In this document: positions 24,669 to 32,215 of the stretch, in pieces
Layout of the letters: every line of letters starts with the position of its first letter
Position numbering within the stretch: position 1 is the first letter of the stretch
NCBI GenBank assembly: GCA_937911935.1
Contig: CALDQH010000057.1
Coordinates: 1 to 33,114 of the forward strand
Origin: an uncultured Bacteroidales bacterium
GTDB taxonomy: Bacteria > Bacteroidota > Bacteroidia > Bacteroidales > Paludibacteraceae
Direction of reading: 5' to 3'
Length of the DNA: 33,114 nucleotides
The notes under the pieces: model-generated
Databases searched by the model: none
The model's input: the letters and a program-made list of their open reading frames with translations, nothing else
Told to the model about the DNA's origin: nothing
Made by a program: the position numbers and the translations under genes

Positions 24669-26189
24669 TTAGTGTTTAAAGTGACGAATACCTGTTGTAA
24701 CCATTGCAATGCCATTTTCGTTGCAGTAGTCAACAGACAAGTTATCTTTGATAGAACCACCAGGTTGAATAACAGCGGTTACACCTGCTTTCGATGCAAT
24801 CTCTACGCAATCGGGGAAGGGGAAGAACGCATCCGATGCCATAACAGCGCCGTTCAAATCAAAGTTGAATGTACCTGCTTTTTCAATGGCTTGACGAAGC
24901 GCATCTACACGCGAAGTTTGACCCACACCACTTGCACACAACTGTTTGTTTTTAGCCAATACAATGGCGTTCGATTTGGTGTGTTTTACAATTTTATTAG
25001 CAAAAATCATATCTTCGATTTCTGCCGATGTAGGTTCTTTTTTGGTAACTGTTTTTAGTTGCTCTGCGCCCTCGGTGCTGTTGTCACGATCTTGTACCAA
25101 CACGCCATTCAAAAGCGAACGGAATTGTTTTTCGGGACGAGCAAATGGTTTTTGAATAAGAATGATGCGGTTTTTCTTTTGCGACAAGATTTCCAAAGCA
25201 TCCATGTCATAATCGGGAGCAATGATTACTTCGAAGAAAATTTTGTTGATTTCTTCGGCAGTTGCTTTGTCGATAGGAGCATTCGCAATTAGTACACCAC
25301 CAAATGCCGAAACAGGGTCGCCAGCCAAAGCATCGTTCCAAGCCTCTAACAAAGTAGGACGCGAAGCCAAACCACAAGCGTTGTTGTGTTTCAAAATAGC
25401 AAAAGTAATGTCGTCGAATTCAGAAATCAAGTTGATAGCCGAGTCGATGTCAAGCAAGTTGTTGTACGAAATTTCTTTGCCTTGCAATTGCTCAAACATT
25501 TCGTCAAAGTTTCCGTAGAAATAACCTTTTTGGTGAGGATTTTCGCCGTAACGAAGTGTTTTAGCATCGTCTTTGGCATAGCGGAATGCCGAAGCATTAC
25601 CACCATCAAAGTAGTTGAAGATAGCTGAGTCGTAAAGCGAAGAAACTGCAAATGCTTCTTTGGCAAAGAATTTACGTTGTTCCAACGAGCTTTGTGCACC
25701 GTTTTCTTCTAACATGTCCATAAGAGGAGCATATTGAGCTTGCGATGCAACAATTACCACATCTGCAAAGTTTTTGGCAGCTGCACGGATAAGCGAGATA
25801 CCACCTATGTCAATTTTTTCGATAATGTCTTGTTCTGAAGCTCCCGAAGCAACTGTTTTTTCGAAAGGATATAAATCCACGATTACCAAATCAATTTCGG
25901 GAATTTCGTATTGTGCGATTTGTGCTTGGTCTGTTTCGTTTTCGCGACGACACAAGATACCGCCAAATACTTTGGGATGTAGGGTCTTAACGCGACCGCC
26001 CAAGATAGAAGGATAAGAAGTCAAGTCTTCTACAGCATCGCAAGGAACACCCAACGATTCTACAAAGTTTTGAGTACCACCCGTAGAAAGGATTCGCACA
26101 CCTTCGGCATGCAATTTAAGCACAATTTTGTCGAGATTTTCTTTGTGAAAAACCGAGATTAACGCAGTTTTGATTTTTTTGTTGTCCAT
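24669..26189 (-). CDS. purH: bifunctional AICAR transformylase / IMP cyclohydrolase
   Basis: PurH catalyses the last two steps of purine synthesis: formyl transfer to AICAR, then ring closure to IMP. The 506-aa protein has an N-terminal MGS-like cyclohydrolase domain (STGGTQNFVESLG, LGGRVKTLHPKVFGGIL). The C-terminal transformylase domain has RYGENPHQKGYFYG, the catalytic Lys-His in LKHNNACGLA, and SDAFFPFPDCVE. Both active regions look intact. An exact -7 box lies 41 nt upstream (26231-26238). It is followed by mreB after 11 bp and may be co-transcribed with the elongasome genes. Confidence 0.97.
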   Translation of the reverse strand: MDNKKIKTALISVFHKENLDKIVLKLHAEGVRILSTGGTQNFVESLGVPCDAVEDLTSYPSILGGRVKTLHPKVFGGILCRRENETDQAQIAQYEIPEIDLVIVDLYPFEKTVASGASEQDIIEKIDIGGISLIRAAAKNFADVVIVASQAQYAPLMDMLEENGAQSSLEQRKFFAKEAFAVSSLYDSAIFNYFDGGNASAFRYAKDDAKTLRYGENPHQKGYFYGNFDEMFEQLQGKEISYNNLLDIDSAINLISEFDDITFAILKHNNACGLASRPTLLEAWNDALAGDPVSAFGGVLIANAPIDKATAEEINKIFFEVIIAPDYDMDALEILSQKKNRIILIQKPFARPEKQFRSLLNGVLVQDRDNSTEGAEQLKTVTKKEPTSAEIEDMIFANKIVKHTKSNAIVLAKNKQLCASGVGQTSRVDALRQAIEKAGTFNFDLNGAVMASDAFFPFPDCVEIASKAGVTAVIQPGGSIKDNLSVDYCNENGIAMVTTGIRHFKH

Positions 26190-26230
26190 AACTATTTTGT
26201 GTGTGTTTATACAAAATTCCTATATGGCTA

Positions 26231-26238
26231 CAAATCTA
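26231..26238 (-). promoter_or_regulatory. -7 box upstream of purH
   Basis: On the minus strand this reads TAGATTTG, an exact TAnnTTTG match, 41 nt before the purH ATG. This is the nearest clear promoter for the purH-mreB-mreCD-mrdA-rodA run. Confidence 0.55.
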
Positions 26239-26307
26239 CAAAAAAACTGCTAAAAACGAGGAGTACTATTCTGGGTGAATCTGAATAAAATAGCAGATTG
26301 TTAATAA

Positions 26308-26799
26308 CTATTTGCTTCTTTGGTAGGTAACAAAGGTAAAAGGATAAGCATGCTTGTCGTCAGCGAGGTGCTCTTCTTGGTTTGCCACCGTCCAATTAGC
26401 CTCATCAATAGCTGGAAAATAAGCGTCTGCATCAAAGCGAGCGCCTATTTTTGTAATTTCAAGCACATGGGCATTCGCAATAGTCTGTTTGTAGATATTT
26501 TCACCACCTATTACAAATACCTCATCTTCCGATTCACAAGCAGCGAACGCACTATCTATAGAATTAAACACCTCACAATTCGCCAATGTTAAATCGGGTT
26601 GTCTAGAAATAACAATATTTCTACGTTTTGGCAAGGCTCCACCAGGCAAAGATTCAAAGGTTTTACGACCCATTACAACCGTTTTTCCGGATGTAAGTTG
26701 TTTGAAATGTTTTAAGTCGGCAGGCAAATGGCAAAGCAATTTATTGTCTTTGCCAATACCTCCGTTTAGGTCTATTGCTGCTATGAGGATTATTTTCAT
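26308..26799 (-). CDS. folA: dihydrofolate reductase
   Basis: FolA reduces dihydrofolate to tetrahydrofolate with NADPH, recycling the folate oxidised by thymidylate synthase, whose gene is next upstream. The 163-aa protein shows GGIGKDNKLLCHLPADLKHFK (13-33), with D28 matching the catalytic acid, VVMGRKTFESLP (41-52), and VFVIGGENIYKQTI near residues 93-106. Length is normal. Its ATG is preceded by only 3 nt before an 8-bp tandem repeat array. thyA lies 80 bp upstream on the same strand. Confidence 0.97.
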   Translation of the reverse strand: MKIILIAAIDLNGGIGKDNKLLCHLPADLKHFKQLTSGKTVVMGRKTFESLPGGALPKRRNIVISRQPDLTLANCEVFNSIDSAFAACESEDEVFVIGGENIYKQTIANAHVLEITKIGARFDADAYFPAIDEANWTVANQEEHLADDKHAYPFTFVTYQRSK

Positions 26800-26802
26800 G
26801 AC

Positions 26803-26842
26803 GATTTGGTGATTTGGTGATTTGGTGAGTCGGTGATTCGGT
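26803..26842. repeat. 8-bp tandem repeat array upstream of folA
   Basis: Five consecutive octamers on the plus strand: GATTTGGT three times, then GAGTCGGT and GATTCGGT. The array begins 3 nt from the folA ATG, so any folA transcript starting upstream would carry ACCAAATC-type units as its 5' leader. It runs directly into a REP-like motif. Confidence 0.9.
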
Positions 26843-26861
26843 CACTGAGCTTGTCGAAGTG
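26839..26861. repeat. REP-like motif, copy 2
   Basis: This contains CTGAGCTTGTCGA and matches 9545-9567 at 21 of 23 positions (differences at 26844 and 26858). It lies between thyA and folA, immediately after an 8-bp array, as does copy 1. Confidence 0.75.
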
Positions 26862-26879
26862 CCCGAATCTAACTGAACA

Positions 26880-27674
26880 TTAAACGGATACCACGCCTTT
26901 GATATGAGGGTGTGCCTCGTACCCTACTAACTCAAAATCGTCGTAAGTAAAGTCGAATATCGATTTTACGTTGGGGTTTATTTTCATTTGAGGAAGTGGT
27001 TTAGGCTCACGCGAAAGTTGCTCTTTTACTTGTTCGATGTGGTTTAGATACACGTGCGCATCGCCAAGGGTATGCACAAAGTCGCCTTCTTGCAGACCAC
27101 ATACCTGAGCCATCATTTTAAGCAACAAGGCATACGATGCGATGTTAAAAGGAACGCCTAAAAAGGTATCTGCACTACGTTGATACAGTTGCAAACTCAA
27201 TTTGCCATCTGCTACGTAAAATTGAAAGAAAGCGTGGCAAGGAGCCAAGTTCATGTTATCTAAGTCTGCTACGTTCCAAGCACTTACGATGATACGACGC
27301 GAATCGGGGTTGTTTTTAATGGTGTCAACAGCTTGTTGAATTTGATCAACAAATCCACCTTTGTAATCGGGCCAAGAGCGCCATTGATAGCCGTAAATAT
27401 GCCCCAAATCACCATTCTCGTCTGCCCACTCGTTCCAGATACGCACACCATTATCTTGCAAATACTTAACATTGGTATCGCCCTTTAAGAACCACAACAG
27501 CTCGTGTATAATGGACTTTAAGTGCAGTTTTTTAGTGGTTACCAAGGGGAAACCATCTGCCATATTAAAACGCATTTGGTGTCCAAAAACACTAATGGTA
27601 CCCGTGCCTGTACGGTCCTCTTTTTGAGTACCTTCGGTCATGATGCGGTCGAGAAGATCAAGGTATTGTTTCAT
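26880..27674 (-). CDS. thyA: thymidylate synthase
   Basis: ThyA methylates dUMP to dTMP using 5,10-methylene-tetrahydrofolate. The 264-aa protein has RTGTGTISVFG (21-31), the dUMP-binding and nucleophile region with C146 in NLAPCHAFFQFYV, and QRSADTFLGVPFNIASYALL after it. Length equals the short ThyA form. It is followed by folA, the usual functional partner. No -7 box is evident; the sequence upstream is a degenerate 8-bp repeat array beginning 10 nt from the ATG. Confidence 0.98.
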   Translation of the reverse strand: MKQYLDLLDRIMTEGTQKEDRTGTGTISVFGHQMRFNMADGFPLVTTKKLHLKSIIHELLWFLKGDTNVKYLQDNGVRIWNEWADENGDLGHIYGYQWRSWPDYKGGFVDQIQQAVDTIKNNPDSRRIIVSAWNVADLDNMNLAPCHAFFQFYVADGKLSLQLYQRSADTFLGVPFNIASYALLLKMMAQVCGLQEGDFVHTLGDAHVYLNHIEQVKEQLSREPKPLPQMKINPNVKSIFDFTYDDFELVGYEAHPHIKGVVSV

Positions 27675-27684
27675 AATAGTTGGT

Positions 27685-27772
27685 TATTCGGTGATTTGGT
27701 TATTTGATGTTTAGGCGTTTAGTCGTTTAGTCGTTGAGGCGATTCAACGATTCTGCGATTCAACGATTACTC
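27685..27772. repeat. degenerate 8-bp-period array upstream of thyA
   Basis: Eleven successive octamers can be laid out without gaps, ten or so following a G/T-W-T-T pattern: for example TATTCGGT, GATTTGGT, GTTTAGTC twice, GATTCAAC twice, GATTCTGC and GATTACTC. The first units match those upstream of folA and ddl; later ones have drifted. It occupies about half of the 194-bp space between thyA and porE. Confidence 0.8.
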
Positions 27773-27781
27773 GGGCTTGCG

Positions 27782-27832
27782 CTGCCTGAAAAACCGGAGC
27801 TTACTTGAAGTAAGTGAGGATTTGAAGGCAAG
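27782..27832. repeat. long imperfect hairpin between porE and thyA
   Basis: The centre is a perfect inverted repeat, CTTACTT-G-AAGTAAG (27800-27814). Outside it the arms continue imperfectly to CTGCCT (27782-27787) and AGGCAA (27826-27831). The result is roughly 25-nt arms with mismatches. It has no U-tract on either strand, so it is not a standard intrinsic terminator; it may be a REP- or MITE-like remnant. Confidence 0.6.
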
Positions 27833-27868
27833 CATAACGCAGAAGTACACATTTTATTTATTTACAAT

Positions 27869-29860
27869 TTAAAATAATTTGTACGTGGTCTTTAACACCT
27901 TAAACTCGGTGCGACGGTTAATTTGGTTGGCTATTTCTTGTTGTTGGCTGTTTAACTTAGAAATAAAGGCCTCGTCCAAGGGAACTTTGTAACGTAAAAA
28001 ACGATACTTGGTTGCCAACTCTTTATCGGGCACAACAGGCACCGATTTTCCATACCCTTTGGCAGTTAGACGATCCTTTTCAATTCCTTTCGCTAACAAA
28101 TAGTTAACCACCGATTGAGCACGCTCTTCGGATAATTTGATATTTGCTTGTTCAGAACCTACGTAGTCGGTATGTGCACCAATTTCGATGGTAATGTTTG
28201 GATTGTCGTTAAGCAAAGTAACCAATGCATCCAAACCCGCCGACGATTCGGGCGTTAATTCTGCCGACCCAAATTTATAAAAAATATTTTCCATTTTAAC
28301 GGGCTTGTTGACCGAAGTTAACTTGAAATCGACAGAAAAGTTTTTATTCTCTTCTACGTTAGGAACTTCGACTTCGGCTTTTTGGTTTAAAAAGCCCCTA
28401 CATGCCGCCATCATAACATAACGGGTTCCCTTGTTTAGGTTAAAGGAGTATGTTCCGTTCTTTTTGGGTTGTATGGTTGCAATCGTTCCATCGCTTCCCA
28501 CCAATTTGATGCGAGCATCGCCCAATGCTTCTCCACCTGTATCTTCTATTTTACCAGACATCACAAACTCTAATTCGGGTTGGTAAAAACTAAAGATATG
28601 GTCGTAAAATTTCTTATTGCCTCTATTCGACGAGAAAAATCCTTTGTTTTCTTTGCCAGCAAAGGTAATACCAAAATCGTCCGATGACGAGTTGATAGGA
28701 TCGGGCATAACGGTTACCTGCCAAGTATCTGCATCTTTTTCGTTTTGTTTGGGTAGTAACACTGCTTCGCAAATATCCAATCCACCAAAGCCTCCATGAC
28801 CATCCGAAGAAAAATAAAGTCGTCCATCTGCTCTAAACGAGGGGAACATTTCTTCGGAAGGAGTATTGATCACATCTCCCAAATTTTCGGGGGCACCCCA
28901 CTCTTGACCTAGTTTTTCGCAACGCCAAATGTCTTTACCACCATATCCACCATCCATGTCCGACACAAAGTATAGGTATTTACCATCGGGCGATAGAGCT
29001 GGATGCGCAACACTGATGGTAGAATCCTGGAGCAATTCTACTTCTTTGGGTTCGCTCCAAGCGCCACCGCTTCGTTGCGACACATAAATGGCAGTGCCCA
29101 ATGTTTCGCCTTTTACCTGCTTACTTACGGTAAAATACAACGACTGACCATCTTCTGATAAGCCACAAGAGCCCTCGTCAAACTCGGTATTGATACCCTC
29201 ATCCTCAAGCAATGCAGGGTCTTCCCATTCCCCTTGTACGTTGGTTCGCGAAAAGAAAATATCGTTGTTACGCTGACCCGTAATGCGGCTATTTTTTACT
29301 TTCTTTCCACCTCGAGTAGAGTTAAAATACAACAAATCGTATCCACTCGAAGCATATACGGGACAAAATTCGGAATGTTTGGAGTTAAATACTTTGGGTT
29401 GCTCTACTACGTAACGCGAAGTTTTTTTGCTTTTAGACAAAAGCGAGTCGCACGATGCTAACGCTTTTAGGGCATGCTCACTTTGGGGCTCTGCCTTTAA
29501 ATAGGTTTCGTAGTTTTTGTGTGCTAATTCGTATTTGCCGTTGCTGCGTAAAACTTCGGCATAGTAATAATATACGATGCTGTCTTTGTATCCATAGCGA
29601 ATGGCATTCTTCAAAGCTGTTTCGGCTCGATTGTTTCGTTCGATAAGGCGATAGGAATTACCCATCTTAAACGCAACCTCTGCTTTTTGCTTTTTGTTTT
29701 TACGCGCAGGAATATTTGGATAAATGCTACGATACATTTCTCCAGCCTTGTAATATTCGCCTAAAGCAAACTTCTTATCCGCTTTTGCAATGCGGGCGTT
29801 GATGCTACAAGACATCAACGCCACCGCTAAAGATAAACCTAATAAAATGCGCTTAATCAT
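27869..29860 (-). CDS. porE: PorE-like OmpA-family lipoprotein (TPR, propeller, CRD, OmpA_C)
   Basis: A 663-aa outer-membrane-associated protein with the four-part layout described for PorE of the type IX secretion system. A lipoprotein signal has its likely lipobox at LMSC with C18. TPR-like helices (about 25-140) are followed by a PD40/WD40-type propeller (about 155-425; ALSPDGKYLYFVSD, FRADGRLYFSSDG), a carboxypeptidase-regulatory-like beta domain (about 432-515) and an OmpA_C domain (about 523-663). The OmpA_C domain contains HTDYVGS (D565) and NRRTEF (R650), the residues that normally bind diaminopimelate in peptidoglycan. It would anchor an outer-membrane machine to the wall. Its start overlaps the rprY stop by 8 bp, so translation is probably coupled. 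Other OmpA-type peptidoglycan-binding proteins share this layout, so the PorE name is likely but not certain. Confidence 0.85.
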   Translation of the reverse strand: MIKRILLGLSLAVALMSCSINARIAKADKKFALGEYYKAGEMYRSIYPNIPARKNKKQKAEVAFKMGNSYRLIERNNRAETALKNAIRYGYKDSIVYYYYAEVLRSNGKYELAHKNYETYLKAEPQSEHALKALASCDSLLSKSKKTSRYVVEQPKVFNSKHSEFCPVYASSGYDLLYFNSTRGGKKVKNSRITGQRNNDIFFSRTNVQGEWEDPALLEDEGINTEFDEGSCGLSEDGQSLYFTVSKQVKGETLGTAIYVSQRSGGAWSEPKEVELLQDSTISVAHPALSPDGKYLYFVSDMDGGYGGKDIWRCEKLGQEWGAPENLGDVINTPSEEMFPSFRADGRLYFSSDGHGGFGGLDICEAVLLPKQNEKDADTWQVTVMPDPINSSSDDFGITFAGKENKGFFSSNRGNKKFYDHIFSFYQPELEFVMSGKIEDTGGEALGDARIKLVGSDGTIATIQPKKNGTYSFNLNKGTRYVMMAACRGFLNQKAEVEVPNVEENKNFSVDFKLTSVNKPVKMENIFYKFGSAELTPESSAGLDALVTLLNDNPNITIEIGAHTDYVGSEQANIKLSEERAQSVVNYLLAKGIEKDRLTAKGYGKSVPVVPDKELATKYRFLRYKVPLDEAFISKLNSQQQEIANQINRRTEFKVLKTTYKLF

Positions 29861-30563
29861 TCGATTGTTCCGGAATAATCAATTTATATCCCTTGCCGTG
29901 AATGTTAATGATTTGAACAGCTGGATAATCATCTTTCAACAATTTACGCAATTTGGTGATGTAAACATCCATACTACGTGCGTTAAAATAGTTATCGTCA
30001 ATCCAGATGGTTTTTAAGGTATAATTACGTTCCAAAATGTCGTTAGCATTGGCACAAAGAAGCGATAACAATTCCGATTCTTTGGTTGTCAATTTGGTCG
30101 ATTTATCACCAATGTTCAACTGTTGTTTTTGCGAATCGAAAATAAATTTACCCAAACGATAAATTACTTTGTCTTTCATCTTTCTGCTCTTTACACGACG
30201 CAAAATAGCCTCGATACGGAACAAAAGCTCTTCCATAGAGAAAGGTTTGGTGATATAATCGTCGCCACCAATTTTAAAACCTTCGATAATATCTTCTTTC
30301 AAGGTTTTTGCAGTCAAAAACAAAATGGGAACTTCTGTGTTGATGGCTCTAATTTCTTGCGCCAAAGCAAAGCCGTCTTTTTTAGGCATCATTACATCAA
30401 ACACGCATACATCGTAGGTGTTTTTCATAAAGGCTTTGTAACCTGCTTCCCCATCAGACATCAAATCGGTATCATAACCTTTTACTTGAAGGTATTCACG
30501 AAGTAACATACCTAAGTTTTCGTCATCCTCGCATAAGAGGATTCTTACTTTTTCGTCGTTCAT
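29853..30563 (-). CDS. rprY: OmpR-family response regulator RprY
   Basis: A 236-aa two-component regulator. The receiver domain has acidic residues in CEDDEN (11-16), phospho-acceptor D56 in VFDVMMP, T84 and K106. The C-terminal winged-helix DNA-binding domain has the typical TTKESELLSLLCANA helix and VYITKLRKLLKDD...GKGYKL. The sequence closely resembles RprY of Bacteroides, an envelope and stress regulator. The gene follows rprX by 3 bp and overlaps the porE-like gene by 8 bp. It may act on the repeat array upstream of rprX (32099-32147); that is inference. Confidence 0.93.
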   Translation of the reverse strand: MNDEKVRILLCEDDENLGMLLREYLQVKGYDTDLMSDGEAGYKAFMKNTYDVCVFDVMMPKKDGFALAQEIRAINTEVPILFLTAKTLKEDIIEGFKIGGDDYITKPFSMEELLFRIEAILRRVKSRKMKDKVIYRLGKFIFDSQKQQLNIGDKSTKLTTKESELLSLLCANANDILERNYTLKTIWIDDNYFNARSMDVYITKLRKLLKDDYPAVQIINIHGKGYKLIIPEQSND

Positions 30564-30566
30564 ATC

Positions 30567-32033
30567 TTATTTTTTTAAGGTTGGAATTATAATGGTAAAG
30601 ATGGTTCCTACACCCAATTCACTTTCGGCTTTAATAACACCGTTGTGCTTTTGAACCATTTTCTTAACGTACGCAAGTCCAAGACCAAAACCTTTTACGT
30701 TGTGTACATTACCGGTAGGAACCCGATGAAATTTATCAAATATTTTCTTTAAATGCTCTTTGGAGATACCGATACCGTTATCCTCAATCTTTATAATTAA
30801 CTGCGATTTCTCGTCATTATTGCGTGTACGCACTACTAAATGCAAAGGCTCGTCTTGTTTTGCGTATTTTACAGCATTGTCCAATAGGTTAAAGATAACG
30901 TTGGTAAAGTGCAACTCATCGACCGTTGCCATACATTCTTCTGCTTTTAAATCGGCCTTGATGCTACCACCTTTACTTTTTACCTTAATCTTAAAGTTAT
31001 CAACCACACCTTCGATTAAGTCATTGATGTTAACATCTTTGAACTTCATGATGGCTTTCTCGTTTTCGAGCAACGAAATTTGCAACACCTTTTCTACCTG
31101 AAAACTAAGACGCTTTGTTTCGTCGCCAATGGTACGCGATATGCGTTTCATAAGCTCGGGCGATTTGACGATATTTTCGTCATTGAGCATCTGAGATGCT
31201 AACGATATGCTGGAAATAGGTGTTTTAAACTCGTGCGTCATGTTGTTCATAAAGTCTGTTTTGATCTCTGCCACACGATGCTGACGAATCAACAAATAGA
31301 TGGTAGAAACAAACGTTAGGAACAAAATGATACTCATCACCACCGATGTCAAAGCCGATTTATACATCGACTGAAAGATGTACTGATCGCGCTGAGGAAA
31401 ATAAACGCGCATCAGGTTCATCTTGGGATTGTAATCGTTGGGGAATAAAATCTGAGAATAATAATCGTGTCTTACGTGCGTGGTATCAAAATTAGCACTT
31501 TCGTACACCCGCTCGCCTTGGTAGTTGATAAGGGTCATGTAAAAAGGCGTTTCGATGCCCATATTGGTCAACTCTTTTTGCAAAAGTTGCTCTACGTGTT
31601 CGGTATTGATACGCTCTTCGATGGGAAGTTCGGGTGCCTCTTTTAGCCAACGCATTGCCACATCGCTCATCACTACTTTTTGACGCACATACTTTTGCTT
31701 CATCTTGTTGTGCAAATCGTGCGCAACATTGGGCGATGGCACAACAATAGCATGCGATTTTAAACTGGTACTTACTTGTATTTGCGTAGTACCTACCGAC
31801 CAGTTATCAAATTGATTTTTTCCCTCTTTTTGCAGTGCTTTGTTGATGTAAGAGAGAGCCTCTTCTTCTTCGAGAATACGACAGGTTTGGTACAAACCTT
31901 GCTTTACTCCCCTATCAAACTGCGTATGACGCATGGTAATAAGGGTATTAAAGTAACTAAACTGAATGAATACCAACCCCAAGAAGGTAAGTACCATTGC
32001 CAAACCTAACCATATAATAGCTTGTTTTCGCAT
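30567..32033 (-). CDS. rprX: sensor histidine kinase RprX
   Basis: A 488-aa membrane kinase. Two membrane segments (about 7-27 and 228-249) flank a roughly 200-aa extracytoplasmic sensor region with no domain I recognise. The kinase core has H267 in NNMTHEFKTPISS (H box), FNLLDNAVKYA (N box, N382), EDNGIGI (G1), FDKFHR (F box) and KGFGLGLAYVKK (G2). All are intact. The layout fits RprX, partner of RprY. The start ATG is 19 nt after an exact -7 box. It heads the rprX-rprY-porE unit. Confidence 0.93.
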   Translation of the reverse strand: MRKQAIIWLGLAMVLTFLGLVFIQFSYFNTLITMRHTQFDRGVKQGLYQTCRILEEEEALSYINKALQKEGKNQFDNWSVGTTQIQVSTSLKSHAIVVPSPNVAHDLHNKMKQKYVRQKVVMSDVAMRWLKEAPELPIEERINTEHVEQLLQKELTNMGIETPFYMTLINYQGERVYESANFDTTHVRHDYYSQILFPNDYNPKMNLMRVYFPQRDQYIFQSMYKSALTSVVMSIILFLTFVSTIYLLIRQHRVAEIKTDFMNNMTHEFKTPISSISLASQMLNDENIVKSPELMKRISRTIGDETKRLSFQVEKVLQISLLENEKAIMKFKDVNINDLIEGVVDNFKIKVKSKGGSIKADLKAEECMATVDELHFTNVIFNLLDNAVKYAKQDEPLHLVVRTRNNDEKSQLIIKIEDNGIGISKEHLKKIFDKFHRVPTGNVHNVKGFGLGLAYVKKMVQKHNGVIKAESELGVGTIFTIIIPTLKK

Positions 32034-32052
32034 AGCATACGTTTATCGGAAG

Positions 32053-32060
32053 CAAATGTA
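32053..32060 (-). promoter_or_regulatory. -7 box upstream of rprX
   Basis: On the minus strand this reads TACATTTG, an exact TAnnTTTG match, 19 nt before the rprX ATG. The 13-bp repeats (32099-32147) begin 38 bp upstream of it, where an activator or repressor could act. Confidence 0.6.
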
Positions 32061-32098
32061 CAATTTTAACATTTGACTTGGTACTTTTCTTACCAACA

Positions 32099-32147
32099 TT
32101 TAACATTTCGTTTTAACATTTCGTTTTAACATTTCGAAATGTTAAAA
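32099..32147. repeat. 13-bp tandem repeats ending in a perfect 24-bp palindrome
   Basis: TTTTAACATTTCG occurs in tandem at 32111-32123 and 32124-32136, preceded by a 12-bp copy lacking the first T (32099-32110). An inverted copy, CGAAATGTTAAAA, follows at 32135-32147. The last direct copy and the inverted copy form a perfect 24-bp palindrome (32124-32147). Further TTAACATTT-like half-sites lie closer to the promoter (about 32066-32074). This looks like a regulator-binding array for the rprX operon. Confidence 0.8.
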
Positions 32148-32167
32148 AATAAATGGCTCAAAATAAA

Positions 32168-32202
32168 AGCCGCGTAGTTGGAAAACTCCTAACAACGCGG
32201 CT
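32168..32202 (-). terminator. intrinsic terminator of the 32216-32860 gene
   Basis: Stem arms AGCCGCGT and ACGCGGCT, with further imperfect pairing inward, are followed on the minus strand by TTTATTTT. It lies 13 bp beyond the stop codon of the secreted-protein gene, so it should end that transcript before rprX. Confidence 0.85.
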
Positions 32203-32215
32203 AATGAATTAGTTT

